Shown here: in pieces, positions 1-7,266 of the stretch
Layout of the letters: every line of letters begins with the position of its first letter
Numbering within the stretch: the first letter of the stretch is position 1
Source: Chloroflexota bacterium
GTDB lineage: Bacteria; Chloroflexota; Dehalococcoidia; JACQGW01
Direction of reading: 5' to 3'
Assembly: GCA_016199325.1 (NCBI GenBank)
Contig: JACQGW010000307.1
Location: 1-11,071 of the forward strand
DNA: 11,071 nucleotides
Position numbers and translations under genes: made by a program
The notes under the pieces: model-generated
What the model saw: the letters and a program-made list of their open reading frames with translations, nothing else
The model's database searches: none
Told to the model about the DNA's origin: nothing

Positions 1-19
1 CCTCGACCCAGCCACGTCC

Positions 20-109
20 CCCCGTCTTGCTGAGCCGCTGCGAAGATTCTCCCCGGCCTCGACCCTGCAGCGTCCGGGTGATGCGTCGCTGCGGCTCAGC
101 ATGACGGGG
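20..109. repeat. Imperfect hairpin repeat, copy 1
   Basis: Two inverted arms (about 20-54 and 76-109) flank a loop of about 21 bases. The arms share the core GCTGAGCCGC / GCGGCTCAGC and the TCATGC-like outer end with the copies at 6274-6358 and 7634-7706, but this copy carries several substitutions (for example CTTGCTGAG and GATTCTCC). It lies just downstream of the minus-strand BKACE gene, so its RNA hairpin could help end that transcript. There is no T-tract, so I do not call it an intrinsic terminator. It is probably a dispersed non-coding repeat of the REP/MITE type. No transposase is visible. Confidence 0.8.
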
Positions 110-112
110 TTC

Positions 113-142
113 CCATGAGTTCCTACGAGTTCCTATGAGTTC
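113..142. repeat. Decamer tandem repeat, 3 units
   Basis: Three 10-bp units (113-122, 123-132, 133-142) match the consensus CTAYGAGTTC, the first being less exact (CCATGAGTTC). The array directly follows the right arm of the hairpin at 20-109. The same decamer, on the other strand, forms the array at 7583-7620 beside another hairpin copy. The array overlaps the 3' end of the BKACE gene and contains its stop codon. Confidence 0.85.
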
Positions 143-950
143 CCAGACCGAGGATCGCACGCGTCTCGGCCGGGGTGGCGACATCGCGGCCGATCTCGCG
201 CGCGATCCGGACGACTCGGGCGACGAGCTGGGGGTTGGTGGCGAGCTCGCCCCTGCGGTAGTAGAGATTGTCTTCGAGGCCGGTGCGGGTATGGCCGCCC
301 ATCGCCATCGCCATCACGTTCATCGGGAGCTGGTGGGGGCCAACGGCGCAGACAGACCAGGGCGAGCCCGCCGGGATCTGCTCGACCATGTGCAGGAGCT
401 GTTTGGCCGTCGCCGGCGCGCCGCCGCGCACGCCGAGGACGAGCTGGAAGAAGAGGGGTGGTTCCAGAAGCCCCTGATCGGCGAGGCGCAGCGCATTGGC
501 GATGAAGCTGGAGTCGAAGCACTCGATCTCCGGCTTGACGCCGGCCTCTTTCAGGCGCCGAGCCAGCTCGGGGAGGAACTGCGGCGAGTTCGTGAACACC
601 CCGTCGTTGAAGTTCAGGGTGCCGGCGTCGAAAGACGCCAGATCGGGCCGAAAGCGGAGCGGGTTGAAGCGCACCTCCTCGGTCAGCCGCCCGACGCCGC
701 TGCTCGTGGTCAGATTGACGAGGATGTCGGAGCGGGCGCGAATGCCCTCGACGATCTCCTCCAGGATAGCCGGGTCCTGGGTCATGTTGCCATCGCGGTC
801 GCGCGCGTGGATGTGGACAATCGCAGCGCCCTCACTGCGGGAGGCGACCGCGGCCTCGACGATCTCGTGCGGTGTTACCGGTAGGTGCGGCGTCTTCTCC
901 CTGGGTGACCAGCTCCCAGTGGTCGCGACCGAGACGATCAGCTTCTCCAC
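123..950 (-). CDS. BKACE / DUF849 beta-keto acid cleavage enzyme
   Basis: This 275-residue protein belongs to the 3-keto-5-aminohexanoate cleavage enzyme (Kce) family. These are Zn-dependent TIM-barrel enzymes that react a beta-keto acid with acetyl-CoA to give acetoacetate and a new acyl-CoA. The start is GTG at 950, with GGAGGA 8 bases upstream. An earlier in-frame start at 1046 would add 32 residues without family similarity. The VHIHARD motif places His46 and His48 where Kce has its Zn ligands, and GGHTRTGLEDN near residues 218-228 holds the expected ligand Glu226. The family-like sequence ends at about ATPAETRAILGL. The last six residues (GTHRNS) and the TAG stop come almost entirely from the decamer repeat. 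The gene diverges from the PLP-enzyme/hyuAB operon, so a shared pathway is likely. The substrate is unknown because family members differ widely in the keto acid used. Confidence 0.93.
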   Translation of the reverse strand: MEKLIVSVATTGSWSPREKTPHLPVTPHEIVEAAVASRSEGAAIVHIHARDRDGNMTQDPAILEEIVEGIRARSDILVNLTTSSGVGRLTEEVRFNPLRFRPDLASFDAGTLNFNDGVFTNSPQFLPELARRLKEAGVKPEIECFDSSFIANALRLADQGLLEPPLFFQLVLGVRGGAPATAKQLLHMVEQIPAGSPWSVCAVGPHQLPMNVMAMAMGGHTRTGLEDNLYYRRGELATNPQLVARVVRIAREIGRDVATPAETRAILGLGTHRNS

Positions 951-977
951 GTTGCCTGTCCTCCGTTCTTGTCGGTG

Positions 978-983
978 ATTATC
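978..983 (-). promoter_or_regulatory. Possible -10 element for the BKACE gene
   Basis: On the minus strand this reads GATAAT, one base from TATAAT, 27 bases before the GTG start at 950. I see no convincing -35 hexamer 16-18 bases upstream, so this is a weak candidate. A regulator could supply the missing contact. Confidence 0.3.
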
Positions 984-1035
984 GCGCAGGACTGGGCCGG
1001 GTGCTACGAGCAGGGGGTTTCCCGCGAGTCCGACC

Positions 1036-1064
1036 TTGACCCCCAACGAGACACTCGCTATGAT
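1036..1064 (+). promoter_or_regulatory. Sigma-70-type promoter of the PLP enzyme-hyuAB operon
   Basis: TTGACC at 1036-1041 and TATGAT at 1059-1064 are separated by exactly 17 bases, each differing from consensus by one base. Transcription would start near 1071, leaving a 5' leader of about 38 bases before the ATG at 1109. I noticed no clear operator palindrome next to it. Confidence 0.7.
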
Positions 1065-1108
1065 GCCCAGCGAAGGACCATGAGCGTTCAGTGGTGGGAG
1101 GAACCGGC

Positions 1109-2386
1109 ATGGCCACGACCGTTGCGCCGGCCAGAACCGATCGGTTCGGCAATTTCATCGACCCTGACCTTGGCTACGCTCGGGGATCTGTCCTGGCGAG
1201 CCTGAGCGACGACGTCGCCCGCATGCACCACGGGCGAGCGATCATCCGGGACCGCATGCAGCGGCTTGGGCGGGACAGCGTCTACGATCTCACCGGCCTG
1301 CCGCGGGCATTCCCGCTCTCCGCCGAGGATGTGGAGAACCTCCAGTCCCAGCTCACGTTCTACGCCTATCTTGACGGCAGGGCTGAGCCGCTGGCGGTTC
1401 AGCACACCGGCGGCAATGCGTTGGAGCACGATGCCGTCATCCTCAGCCGCGTGAGCGTCGCGCCGCTGGCCATCGCTATCGCCTACCTGCGGTCAGGCGA
1501 CCGGATGCTTTCGGTGGTCCCGCGCGGGCGCTCGCACCCTTCGATCAGTCGGGCCGTCGCAGCGGTGGGCGCACCGTTCAGAGAAGTCGTGGGCACCGAG
1601 GCGTTCGCCGATGCGCTCAGGCAGGAGAGGCCGCGGGTCGTCACGATCACGACGGTGACGCCCCAGAAATTCGTCACCCCTCTGGAAGAGCTGCGGGCGC
1701 AGATCGCGCTGGCGCATGAGGCCGGCGCCATCGTCTTCGTCGACGACGCCCACATGGTCACCCGTACGGTCCACTACGGGCAGCCGAAGCCCTTCGAGCT
1801 CGGCCCGGTCGACCTGGCGGTCTGCTCGGGGGACAAGCACGTGTTCGGGCCGCGCGCCGGCATCCTCGTGGGAAAGCGGGACCGGATCCGCGACGTGCGC
1901 GGGCTCGTCTACCAACTGGGTCTGGAGGCGCCGTTCGCCCACTACGCCGCGGTCGTCCGCGGCCTCGAGCAGTTCGACCCGGCGCCGGTTCGGCGGGCCG
2001 GCGAGCTGGCCCGGCACCTGCTGGCCCGGGCTCAGCGGCGCTACGATATCGATCGGGTCTACGAGGCGGGGCCCGGCATCGCGATCAACGAGGACGACGC
2101 CGTCGATATCGTCCGCGAGCGGGCGCCGGGGCGGGCCGTCAGGCTGGTGCCTATGGAGGTCACCAGCGCCATCTGCCTGTCGATGACGGCCAGCCACGGA
2201 ATCTCGCTGATCCAGACCGTCGGCATGCCGGGATGCGCGGCGCCTCTCCGGATCATGATGTTCCCCGACGGTGAGCGGCGGGGCATCGACGCCGTCGAAG
2301 AGGCGCTGGACGGGGCGCTGGCGCGGGTCGCCGAAGTGCTCGATCAACCCGCCGCCGCCCGCCGAATCATCTGTGGGCCGTCGTGA
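1109..2386 (+). CDS. SelA-like PLP-dependent enzyme
   Basis: This 425-residue protein looks like a fold-type I PLP enzyme related to the SelA / D-glucosaminate-6-phosphate ammonia-lyase group. The region AIVFVDDAHMVTR (207-219) provides the Asp expected to contact the PLP ring nitrogen. SGDKHVFGPRAGILVG (240-255) resembles the SGDKLLGGPQAG motif of SelA-type enzymes, which makes Lys243 the likely Schiff-base lysine. The start is the ATG at 1109. GGGAGGA lies just upstream, inside the codons that the alternative GTG at 1091 would translate, so that longer form is unlikely. The TGA overlaps a GTG of the hyuA frame (GTGA, 2383-2386). It heads the operon with hyuA and hyuB, so it likely acts on the same compound, perhaps as a lyase, racemase or aminotransferase. 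It is not a true selenocysteine synthase on context: no selB or selD is seen, and the family name alone does not fix the reaction. Confidence 0.75.
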   Translation: MATTVAPARTDRFGNFIDPDLGYARGSVLASLSDDVARMHHGRAIIRDRMQRLGRDSVYDLTGLPRAFPLSAEDVENLQSQLTFYAYLDGRAEPLAVQHTGGNALEHDAVILSRVSVAPLAIAIAYLRSGDRMLSVVPRGRSHPSISRAVAAVGAPFREVVGTEAFADALRQERPRVVTITTVTPQKFVTPLEELRAQIALAHEAGAIVFVDDAHMVTRTVHYGQPKPFELGPVDLAVCSGDKHVFGPRAGILVGKRDRIRDVRGLVYQLGLEAPFAHYAAVVRGLEQFDPAPVRRAGELARHLLARAQRRYDIDRVYEAGPGIAINEDDAVDIVRERAPGRAVRLVPMEVTSAICLSMTASHGISLIQTVGMPGCAAPLRIMMFPDGERRGIDAVEEALDGALARVAEVLDQPAAARRIICGPS

Positions 2387-2448
2387 TCGGCGTGGTGACA
2401 TCGACGGCGAACGGGATGACAGATGGAGTGGCGAGCGAGGCGAGCAAG

Positions 2449-4572
2449 ATGAAGGTCCGGATCGGGATCGACGTGGGGGGCACGTTCACCGATCTGGCCA
2501 TCGCCGACGAAGCGACTGGAAACACGCAGGTTTTCAAGCTGCCGACCACGCCGGCTGATCCGTCGGTGGGCATTCTGGCGGGAATCACCCAGGCGCTGGA
2601 GCTGCGCGAGCTCGCGGCTGGCGACGTAAGCTACCTGGCGCACGGAACGACGGTCGCGACGAACGCGCTCCTCGAGGGCAAGGCGGCGCCGGTCGGCCTG
2701 GTGACGACTGGCGGCTGCCGGGACCTGCTCGAGCTGGGCCGGCAGGCGCGCCAGGGCATGAACCTCTACGATCTCAAGGCGCAGAAGCCGCGGCCGCTGG
2801 TCCCCCGGCGCTTCCGACTCGAGGTGCGGGAGCGTCTGCTGGCGGATGGGTCCGTGCATCGCCCACTCGACCTTGACGAGGTCGCCGCCGCCGTCGGCCA
2901 ACTGGTCCAGGCCGGCCTCGGGTCGATTGCCGTCTGCTTCCTCCACGCGTACGCCAACCCCACCCACGAGCAGGCAGCAGCAGCCCGCATTCGTGAGCGG
3001 TATCCCGACATCTTCGTGACGACCTCGCATGCGGTGGCTCCGGAGTTCCGCGAGTTCGAGCGGTTCACCACCACCGTCCTGGATGCCGCCCTCCGACCGG
3101 TGATGACGGCGTATCTCGATCGCTTCGCCGCCGGGCTGAAGGAACTGGGCGTGACCTCGCCGGGCTTCCTGATGCAGTCGAACGGCGGCGTCGTCTCGCT
3201 CTCGGGTGGGGACTGCCAGGCCGTCAAGACCATTGCCTCGGGGCCGAGCGCCGGCGTCATGGGCGCCATCCACGCGGCCGGGAAGTCGGGCCAGTCGAGC
3301 CTCATCACCTTCGACATGGGTGGCACCAGCACGGACGTCTGCCTGGTACGGGATGGCGAGCCGGCGAGCGTCCAGCTGCGCCTGGTCGGCGGCTACCCCG
3401 TCCGGACGCCGATGCTCGACGTCCATTCCATTGGCGCGGGTGGGGGGAGCATCGCGCGCGTGGACGGCGGCGGTCTCCTCAAGGTGGGGCCGCAGAGCGC
3501 CGGGGCCGACCCCGGGCCGGCGTGCTACGGCCGGGGCGGCGAATACCCGACGGTGACCGACGCCAACGTCCTGCTGCACCGACTGAATCCCGAGCACCTG
3601 CTGGGCGGCCGGATGGCCATCGACCGGGCGCGAGCCGAGGCCGCCATCCGCCGGTACGTCGCCGAGCCCTTGGGCATCGATCCGGTGACGGCCGCGGCCG
3701 GCATCCTCCGCGTCGTTAACGCCGGCATGATGCGCGCCATCCGGGTTGTGTCGGTCGAAAAGGGCTTCGACCCGCGGGACTTCGCGCTGGTCGGCTTTGG
3801 CGGCGCCGGGCCGCTCCACGCAACGGCCGTTGCCCGGGACCTGAACATCCCGCTCGTCGTCGTTCCGGAGCGGCCGGGCATCCTGTGTGCGATGGGGCTC
3901 CTCGTCAGCGACCGCCGGACGGACTTCGTGCGGACGCACCTCCTCCCGGCGACGGCGGCCTCTCTTGATAGGGCGAATGCGGCCTTTGTCCTGCTAGAGC
4001 AGGAAGGCCGCGCCTGGCTGGAGCGCCAGGGAGTCCCCCCTGAGGATCGGGCCATCGAGCGCAGCATCGACATGCGGTATCACCGGCAGAACTACGAGCT
4101 GACGATCCCGGTGGCCGACCACCCGCTGCACGAGGCGGATCTGGCGGCGCTCCTCGACCGCTTTCACCGGCGGCATCAGCAGGTGTACGGGCTGTCGGCG
4201 CCCGGCGAGCCGGTCCAACTGGTGAGCTTCCGCGTCGTCGCACGGGGGCGCGCCCGACCGCTGGCGACTACTCCACCCCAGAGTCTCGGCGCTCGGAAGA
4301 TGGCAGCACCCGTCGAGCAGCGACCGGTCTCCTTTGGGGAGGCCGGCGCGTTCGTCTCCTGCCCGGTCTACGACCGGGACCGACTGGAGCCGCATCAGCA
4401 GCTCGTGGGACCGGCCATCGTCGAGCAGATGGACTCGACGACGGTGATCCACCCCGGCCAGCGCCTCCTGGTGGACGAGCACCGCAACCTGATCATTTTC
4501 GTCGGCGGGGACGACGCCAGGCGCGAATCGGCGCCGCGGTCCTTTGCCACGACACGGGAGCACGTGCGATGA
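2449..4572 (+). CDS. Hydantoinase/oxoprolinase A-type subunit
   Basis: This 707-residue protein is the ATP-binding subunit of the HyuA / 5-oxoprolinase / acetone carboxylase beta-subunit family. Such enzymes use ATP to open a lactam or hydantoin ring or to carboxylate a ketone, working with a HyuB partner. The sugar-kinase/HSP70-like phosphate motifs are visible: DVGGTFTD (8-15) and FDMGGTSTDV (288-297). So are HGTTVATN (65-72), GAGGGSIA (329-336), ADPGPACYG (353-361), GFGGAGPLHA (449-458) and the C-terminal GPAIVEQMDSTTVIHPG (654-670). Length is typical. I prefer the ATG at 2449, with GAGG 8 bases upstream and only seven residues before the first motif, as is usual. The alternative GTG at 2383 overlaps the previous stop and would add 22 residues. 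The 3' end overlaps hyuB by ATGA (4569-4572), indicating translational coupling. The substrate cannot be decided from sequence. Confidence 0.95.
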   Translation: MKVRIGIDVGGTFTDLAIADEATGNTQVFKLPTTPADPSVGILAGITQALELRELAAGDVSYLAHGTTVATNALLEGKAAPVGLVTTGGCRDLLELGRQARQGMNLYDLKAQKPRPLVPRRFRLEVRERLLADGSVHRPLDLDEVAAAVGQLVQAGLGSIAVCFLHAYANPTHEQAAAARIRERYPDIFVTTSHAVAPEFREFERFTTTVLDAALRPVMTAYLDRFAAGLKELGVTSPGFLMQSNGGVVSLSGGDCQAVKTIASGPSAGVMGAIHAAGKSGQSSLITFDMGGTSTDVCLVRDGEPASVQLRLVGGYPVRTPMLDVHSIGAGGGSIARVDGGGLLKVGPQSAGADPGPACYGRGGEYPTVTDANVLLHRLNPEHLLGGRMAIDRARAEAAIRRYVAEPLGIDPVTAAAGILRVVNAGMMRAIRVVSVEKGFDPRDFALVGFGGAGPLHATAVARDLNIPLVVVPERPGILCAMGLLVSDRRTDFVRTHLLPATAASLDRANAAFVLLEQEGRAWLERQGVPPEDRAIERSIDMRYHRQNYELTIPVADHPLHEADLAALLDRFHRRHQQVYGLSAPGEPVQLVSFRVVARGRARPLATTPPQSLGARKMAAPVEQRPVSFGEAGAFVSCPVYDRDRLEPHQQLVGPAIVEQMDSTTVIHPGQRLLVDEHRNLIIFVGGDDARRESAPRSFATTREHVR

Positions 4573-6233
4573 TCCTGGACCCGATCACCACCGAGGTCAT
4601 CGGCCACTATCTCCTGGCGGTTGCCGAGGAGATGGGGGTCGCCCTGGTGAAGTCGGCCTACTCGGTGAATATCAAGGAACGCGCCGACTGCTCGACGGTG
4701 ATCTTCACGGCGAGCGGGGAGACCGCCGCCCAGGCCGCCTATCAGCCCATTCACCTGGGCTCGACGATGTTCCTCGTCGACGAGATCCGAAGGCGATACC
4801 CGGAGGAGGCGATCAGGCCGGGCGACATGTTCATCGCCAACGACCCGTACAGCGGCGGCGGCTCACATCTGATGGACCTGGCCGTTGCCGCGCCCGTGAT
4901 CGTCGATGGCCGACTCATCGCCTGGGTCGGCACCATCGCCCACCACTCGGACGTCGGCGGCCGCGTGCCGGCCAGCCAGGCGCAGGACAACACGAGCATC
5001 TACCAGGAAGGGATACGCCTGCCGGCCGTGCGGATCTTCGAGCAGGGCCGCCTGTGTGAGGAGCTGCTGGCGGTCATTCTGCTGAACTCGCGCCTCCCGG
5101 AGGAGCGCGCCGGCGACCTGCGGGCGCAGTTCGCCGCCAACCTGCTCGCGGTGGAGAAGCTGACCGACCTGGTCCGGCGCTACGGCGGGGACGTCGTGTG
5201 CCGCGCGATGGTAGCGCTGCTCGACGCCAACGAGCGCGCCTTCCGTGCGGCCCTTTCCGCGCTGCCGCCGGGCTCGGCCACGTTCACCGAATACATGGAC
5301 GACGACGGCATCGGCGAGGAGCCGGTCGCCATTCGGGTGCGGGTGACCCTCCGGGACGGCGAGGCGCATCTCGACTTTACAGGGAGCGATCCCCAGGGAA
5401 AGGGCGCCCGGAATCTCGTCCTCTCCGGGCTCTACCCGACCTGCTACTACACGCTCAAAGCCATCGCCGACCCGGATCTCAGCGCGAACGGCGGCTATTT
5501 CCGTGCTATCCGGATCACGGCGCCGGAGGGGACCATCGTCAACGCCCGCCCGCCGGCCGCGACGAGCTCACGGGTCCAGACGGCCCAGCGCGTCGTCGAC
5601 GCGCTGCTCGGCGCCCTCGCGCAGATCGTCCCGGACCGGGTCGTGGCTGCCAGTCACGGCGGCGCGACGATCACCTTCTCCGGCATCGATCCCCGGACGG
5701 GCCGGCGCTATACGCACTATGAGGCCATCGGCGGCGGCTGTGGCGCCACCGTGGAGTCCGATGGCCTCGACGCCATCCAGGTGCATATCACCAACACGGG
5801 CAACGTGCCCATCGAGGTATTCGAGCTCGAGTTTCCGCTGCTCGTCGACCGGTACGAGCTGGTCCCCGATTCGGGCGGGGCGGGTCGGCGCCGCGGCGGG
5901 ATGGGCGCGCGACGGGACATCGCCGTGCTGCGCGGCGAGCCCGTCCTGAACGCGATGGGCGACCGGCAGCGGATGGCGCCCTGGGGGTTTGCCGGCGGCG
6001 GGTCGGGATCGTACGGGCGGTTCTCCCTCTTCCGGAACGGGGAGCAGATCGCCCTGAAGGGGACGACGTCGAATCTGCTGCTCCAGCCTGGCGACGTCTT
6101 CAGCGCGCAGACCTCCGGCGGCGGTGGCTTCGGCGATCCGGCCGAGCGTGAGCCCGACCGCGTGGCCGACGACCTGGCCGACGAGAGGATCCTGAGCGCC
6201 GATCGATATCGGCGGCAGGTGCAGGATTGGTGA
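4569..6233 (+). CDS. Hydantoinase/oxoprolinase B-type subunit
   Basis: This 554-residue protein is the HyuB / 5-oxoprolinase B / acetone carboxylase alpha-type subunit and should form a complex with the upstream HyuA. It begins with the family opening MILDPITTEVIGHYL. It then shows NIKERADCS (34-42), NDPYSGGGSHLMDLA (91-105), AHHSDVGG (124-131), QEGIRLP (146-152), HITNTGNVPIEVFE (406-419), DSGGAGRRRGGMG (434-446) and the glycine-rich end TSGGGGFGDP (515-524). The ATG lies inside the hyuA stop region (ATGA), typical of coupled expression at equal ratio. Length and motif order are normal and I see no frameshift. Together with the SelA-like gene it completes a three-gene operon. Whether the pair is a hydantoinase, a 5-oxoprolinase or a carboxylase cannot be told apart from motifs alone. 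Confidence 0.95.
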   Translation: MILDPITTEVIGHYLLAVAEEMGVALVKSAYSVNIKERADCSTVIFTASGETAAQAAYQPIHLGSTMFLVDEIRRRYPEEAIRPGDMFIANDPYSGGGSHLMDLAVAAPVIVDGRLIAWVGTIAHHSDVGGRVPASQAQDNTSIYQEGIRLPAVRIFEQGRLCEELLAVILLNSRLPEERAGDLRAQFAANLLAVEKLTDLVRRYGGDVVCRAMVALLDANERAFRAALSALPPGSATFTEYMDDDGIGEEPVAIRVRVTLRDGEAHLDFTGSDPQGKGARNLVLSGLYPTCYYTLKAIADPDLSANGGYFRAIRITAPEGTIVNARPPAATSSRVQTAQRVVDALLGALAQIVPDRVVAASHGGATITFSGIDPRTGRRYTHYEAIGGGCGATVESDGLDAIQVHITNTGNVPIEVFELEFPLLVDRYELVPDSGGAGRRRGGMGARRDIAVLRGEPVLNAMGDRQRMAPWGFAGGGSGSYGRFSLFRNGEQIALKGTTSNLLLQPGDVFSAQTSGGGGFGDPAEREPDRVADDLADERILSADRYRRQVQDW

Positions 6234-6273
6234 TGCATCCGGCAGGTCCGCCGGGGACTGGCTGGCCCGTCCA

Positions 6274-6358
6274 CTGTCATGCTGAGCCGCAGCGAAGCAT
6301 CTCCCCCGCTCGAACCGGCAGCGGCCGGGAGATGCTTCGCTGCGGCTCAGCATGACAG
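6274..6358. repeat. Perfect 32-bp inverted repeat, copy 2
   Basis: Arms 6274-6305 and 6327-6358 are exact reverse complements over 32 bases, around a 21-base loop that itself holds a small CCGCT/AGCGG pairing. This is the best-preserved copy of the hairpin family also seen at 20-109 and 7634-7706. It fills the 185-bp spacer between hyuB and the dienelactone hydrolase gene. It has no T-tract and no coding content. In RNA it would form a very stable hairpin, which could protect the hyuB 3' end or partly isolate the downstream genes. No decamer array accompanies this copy. Confidence 0.9.
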
Positions 6359-6418
6359 ACGGGGGTCGTCCGGCTCCGCGAATGACTTGCCGGAAGCACC
6401 AAATCAGGGAGGGAAAGC

Positions 6419-7186
6419 ATGTGGAACCAGTTCAGGACTGACGCCTACGAGGCGATGCTGGCAGAAACCGTCATGATGAAGGGGCACAGGGACGACCTCG
6501 TCCACGCCTACTTCACGCGGCCCCAGGGGCCGGGCCCGTTTCCAGGGATCGTGCTGGTCCACCACCTGCCGGGGTGGGACGAGTTCTATCGGGAGACGGC
6601 TCGCCGGTTCACCCAGCACGGGTACGTGGTGATCTGCCCGAACCTGTACGAACGGTTCGGCCACGGAACGCCGGAGGAGGTCGCGGCCCGGGCGCGCGGG
6701 GCGGGCGGCGTGCCCGACGAGAGCGTCGTGGGCGACTGCGAAGCGGCGACGCGCCACCTGCGGTCGTTGCCCTACAGCAACGGGCGAGTGGGTATCATCG
6801 GCACGTGCTCGGGTGGGCGGCATACCTACCTGGTGGCGTGCCGGGTGACGGGCTTCGACGCCGCTGTGGATTGCTGGGGCGGGCGCGTGGTGATGACCGA
6901 GCAGGATCTGACGCCGTCACAGCCTGTCGCGCCCCTGCAGTACACCAGGGACCTGTCGTGCCCGCTGCTGGGTCTGTTCGGCAACGACGATCGGAGCCCA
7001 TCGCCGGAACAGGTGAACCAGCACGAGGCGGAGCTGAAGCGACACGGGAAGGCGTACGAGTTCCACCGGTATGACGGTGCGGGCCACGGCTTCTGGTACT
7101 ACGACCGGGCGGCCTACCGGCCGGAGCAGGCCATGGATGCGTGGCAGAAGGCGTTCGCCTTCTTTGGCCGACACCTGGCGACCTGA
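6419..7186 (+). CDS. Dienelactone hydrolase family protein
   Basis: This 255-residue alpha/beta hydrolase belongs to the dienelactone hydrolase (carboxymethylenebutenolidase) family, which opens lactones or cleaves esters in catabolic pathways. The catalytic triad is visible. Cys130 sits in GIIGTCSGGR (126-134, the nucleophile elbow), Asp191 in LFGNDDRSPSP (186-196), and His223 in YDGAGHGF (218-225). VHHLPGW (47-53) fits the oxyanion-hole region. The ATG is preceded by GGGAGGG at good spacing. There is no signal peptide, so it is cytoplasmic. It follows the hyuAB operon in the same direction but is separated from it by the copy 2 hairpin, so co-transcription is uncertain. A 12-bp tandem array begins five bases after its TGA. 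The exact substrate is unknown. Confidence 0.92.
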   Translation: MWNQFRTDAYEAMLAETVMMKGHRDDLVHAYFTRPQGPGPFPGIVLVHHLPGWDEFYRETARRFTQHGYVVICPNLYERFGHGTPEEVAARARGAGGVPDESVVGDCEAATRHLRSLPYSNGRVGIIGTCSGGRHTYLVACRVTGFDAAVDCWGGRVVMTEQDLTPSQPVAPLQYTRDLSCPLLGLFGNDDRSPSPEQVNQHEAELKRHGKAYEFHRYDGAGHGFWYYDRAAYRPEQAMDAWQKAFAFFGRHLAT

Positions 7187-7190
7187 AGTC

Positions 7191-7250
7191 CTGAAGCGAT
7201 GCCCGAAGCAATGCCCGAAGCAATGCCTGAAGCGATGCCTGAAGCGATGG
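7191..7250 (+). repeat. 12-bp tandem repeat, 5 units
   Basis: Five 12-bp units (consensus CYGAAGCRATGC) fill most of the 80-bp gap between the hydrolase stop (7184-7186) and the GTG at 7267. In the hydrolase frame beyond its TGA they read as PEAM repeats. A 26-codon frame from ATG 7199 to the TGA at 7277-7279 overlaps the start of the next gene. The units differ by single transitions, which suggests slippage followed by drift. Confidence 0.9.
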
Positions 7251-7266
7251 ATGAAGGGAGTTTCAC

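Noticed and set aside
135..884. Long plus-strand ORF opposite the BKACE gene
   Set aside because: It mirrors a well-supported family gene. The composition is typical of an antisense shadow in GC-rich DNA and it has no family features.
2344..3939. 531-codon minus-strand ORF opposite hyuA
   Set aside because: Long only because GC-rich DNA has few stops. It is Arg/His/Pro-rich and lies opposite motif-complete HyuA.
5568..6353. Minus-strand ORF beginning in the hairpin at 6274-6358
   Set aside because: Its N-terminus is a translation of the repeat arm and the rest is antisense to hyuB.
6274..6358. Intrinsic terminator after hyuB
   Set aside because: The stem is strong but no T-tract follows and the same sequence recurs elsewhere, so it is a dispersed repeat first. 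A role in ending transcripts remains possible.
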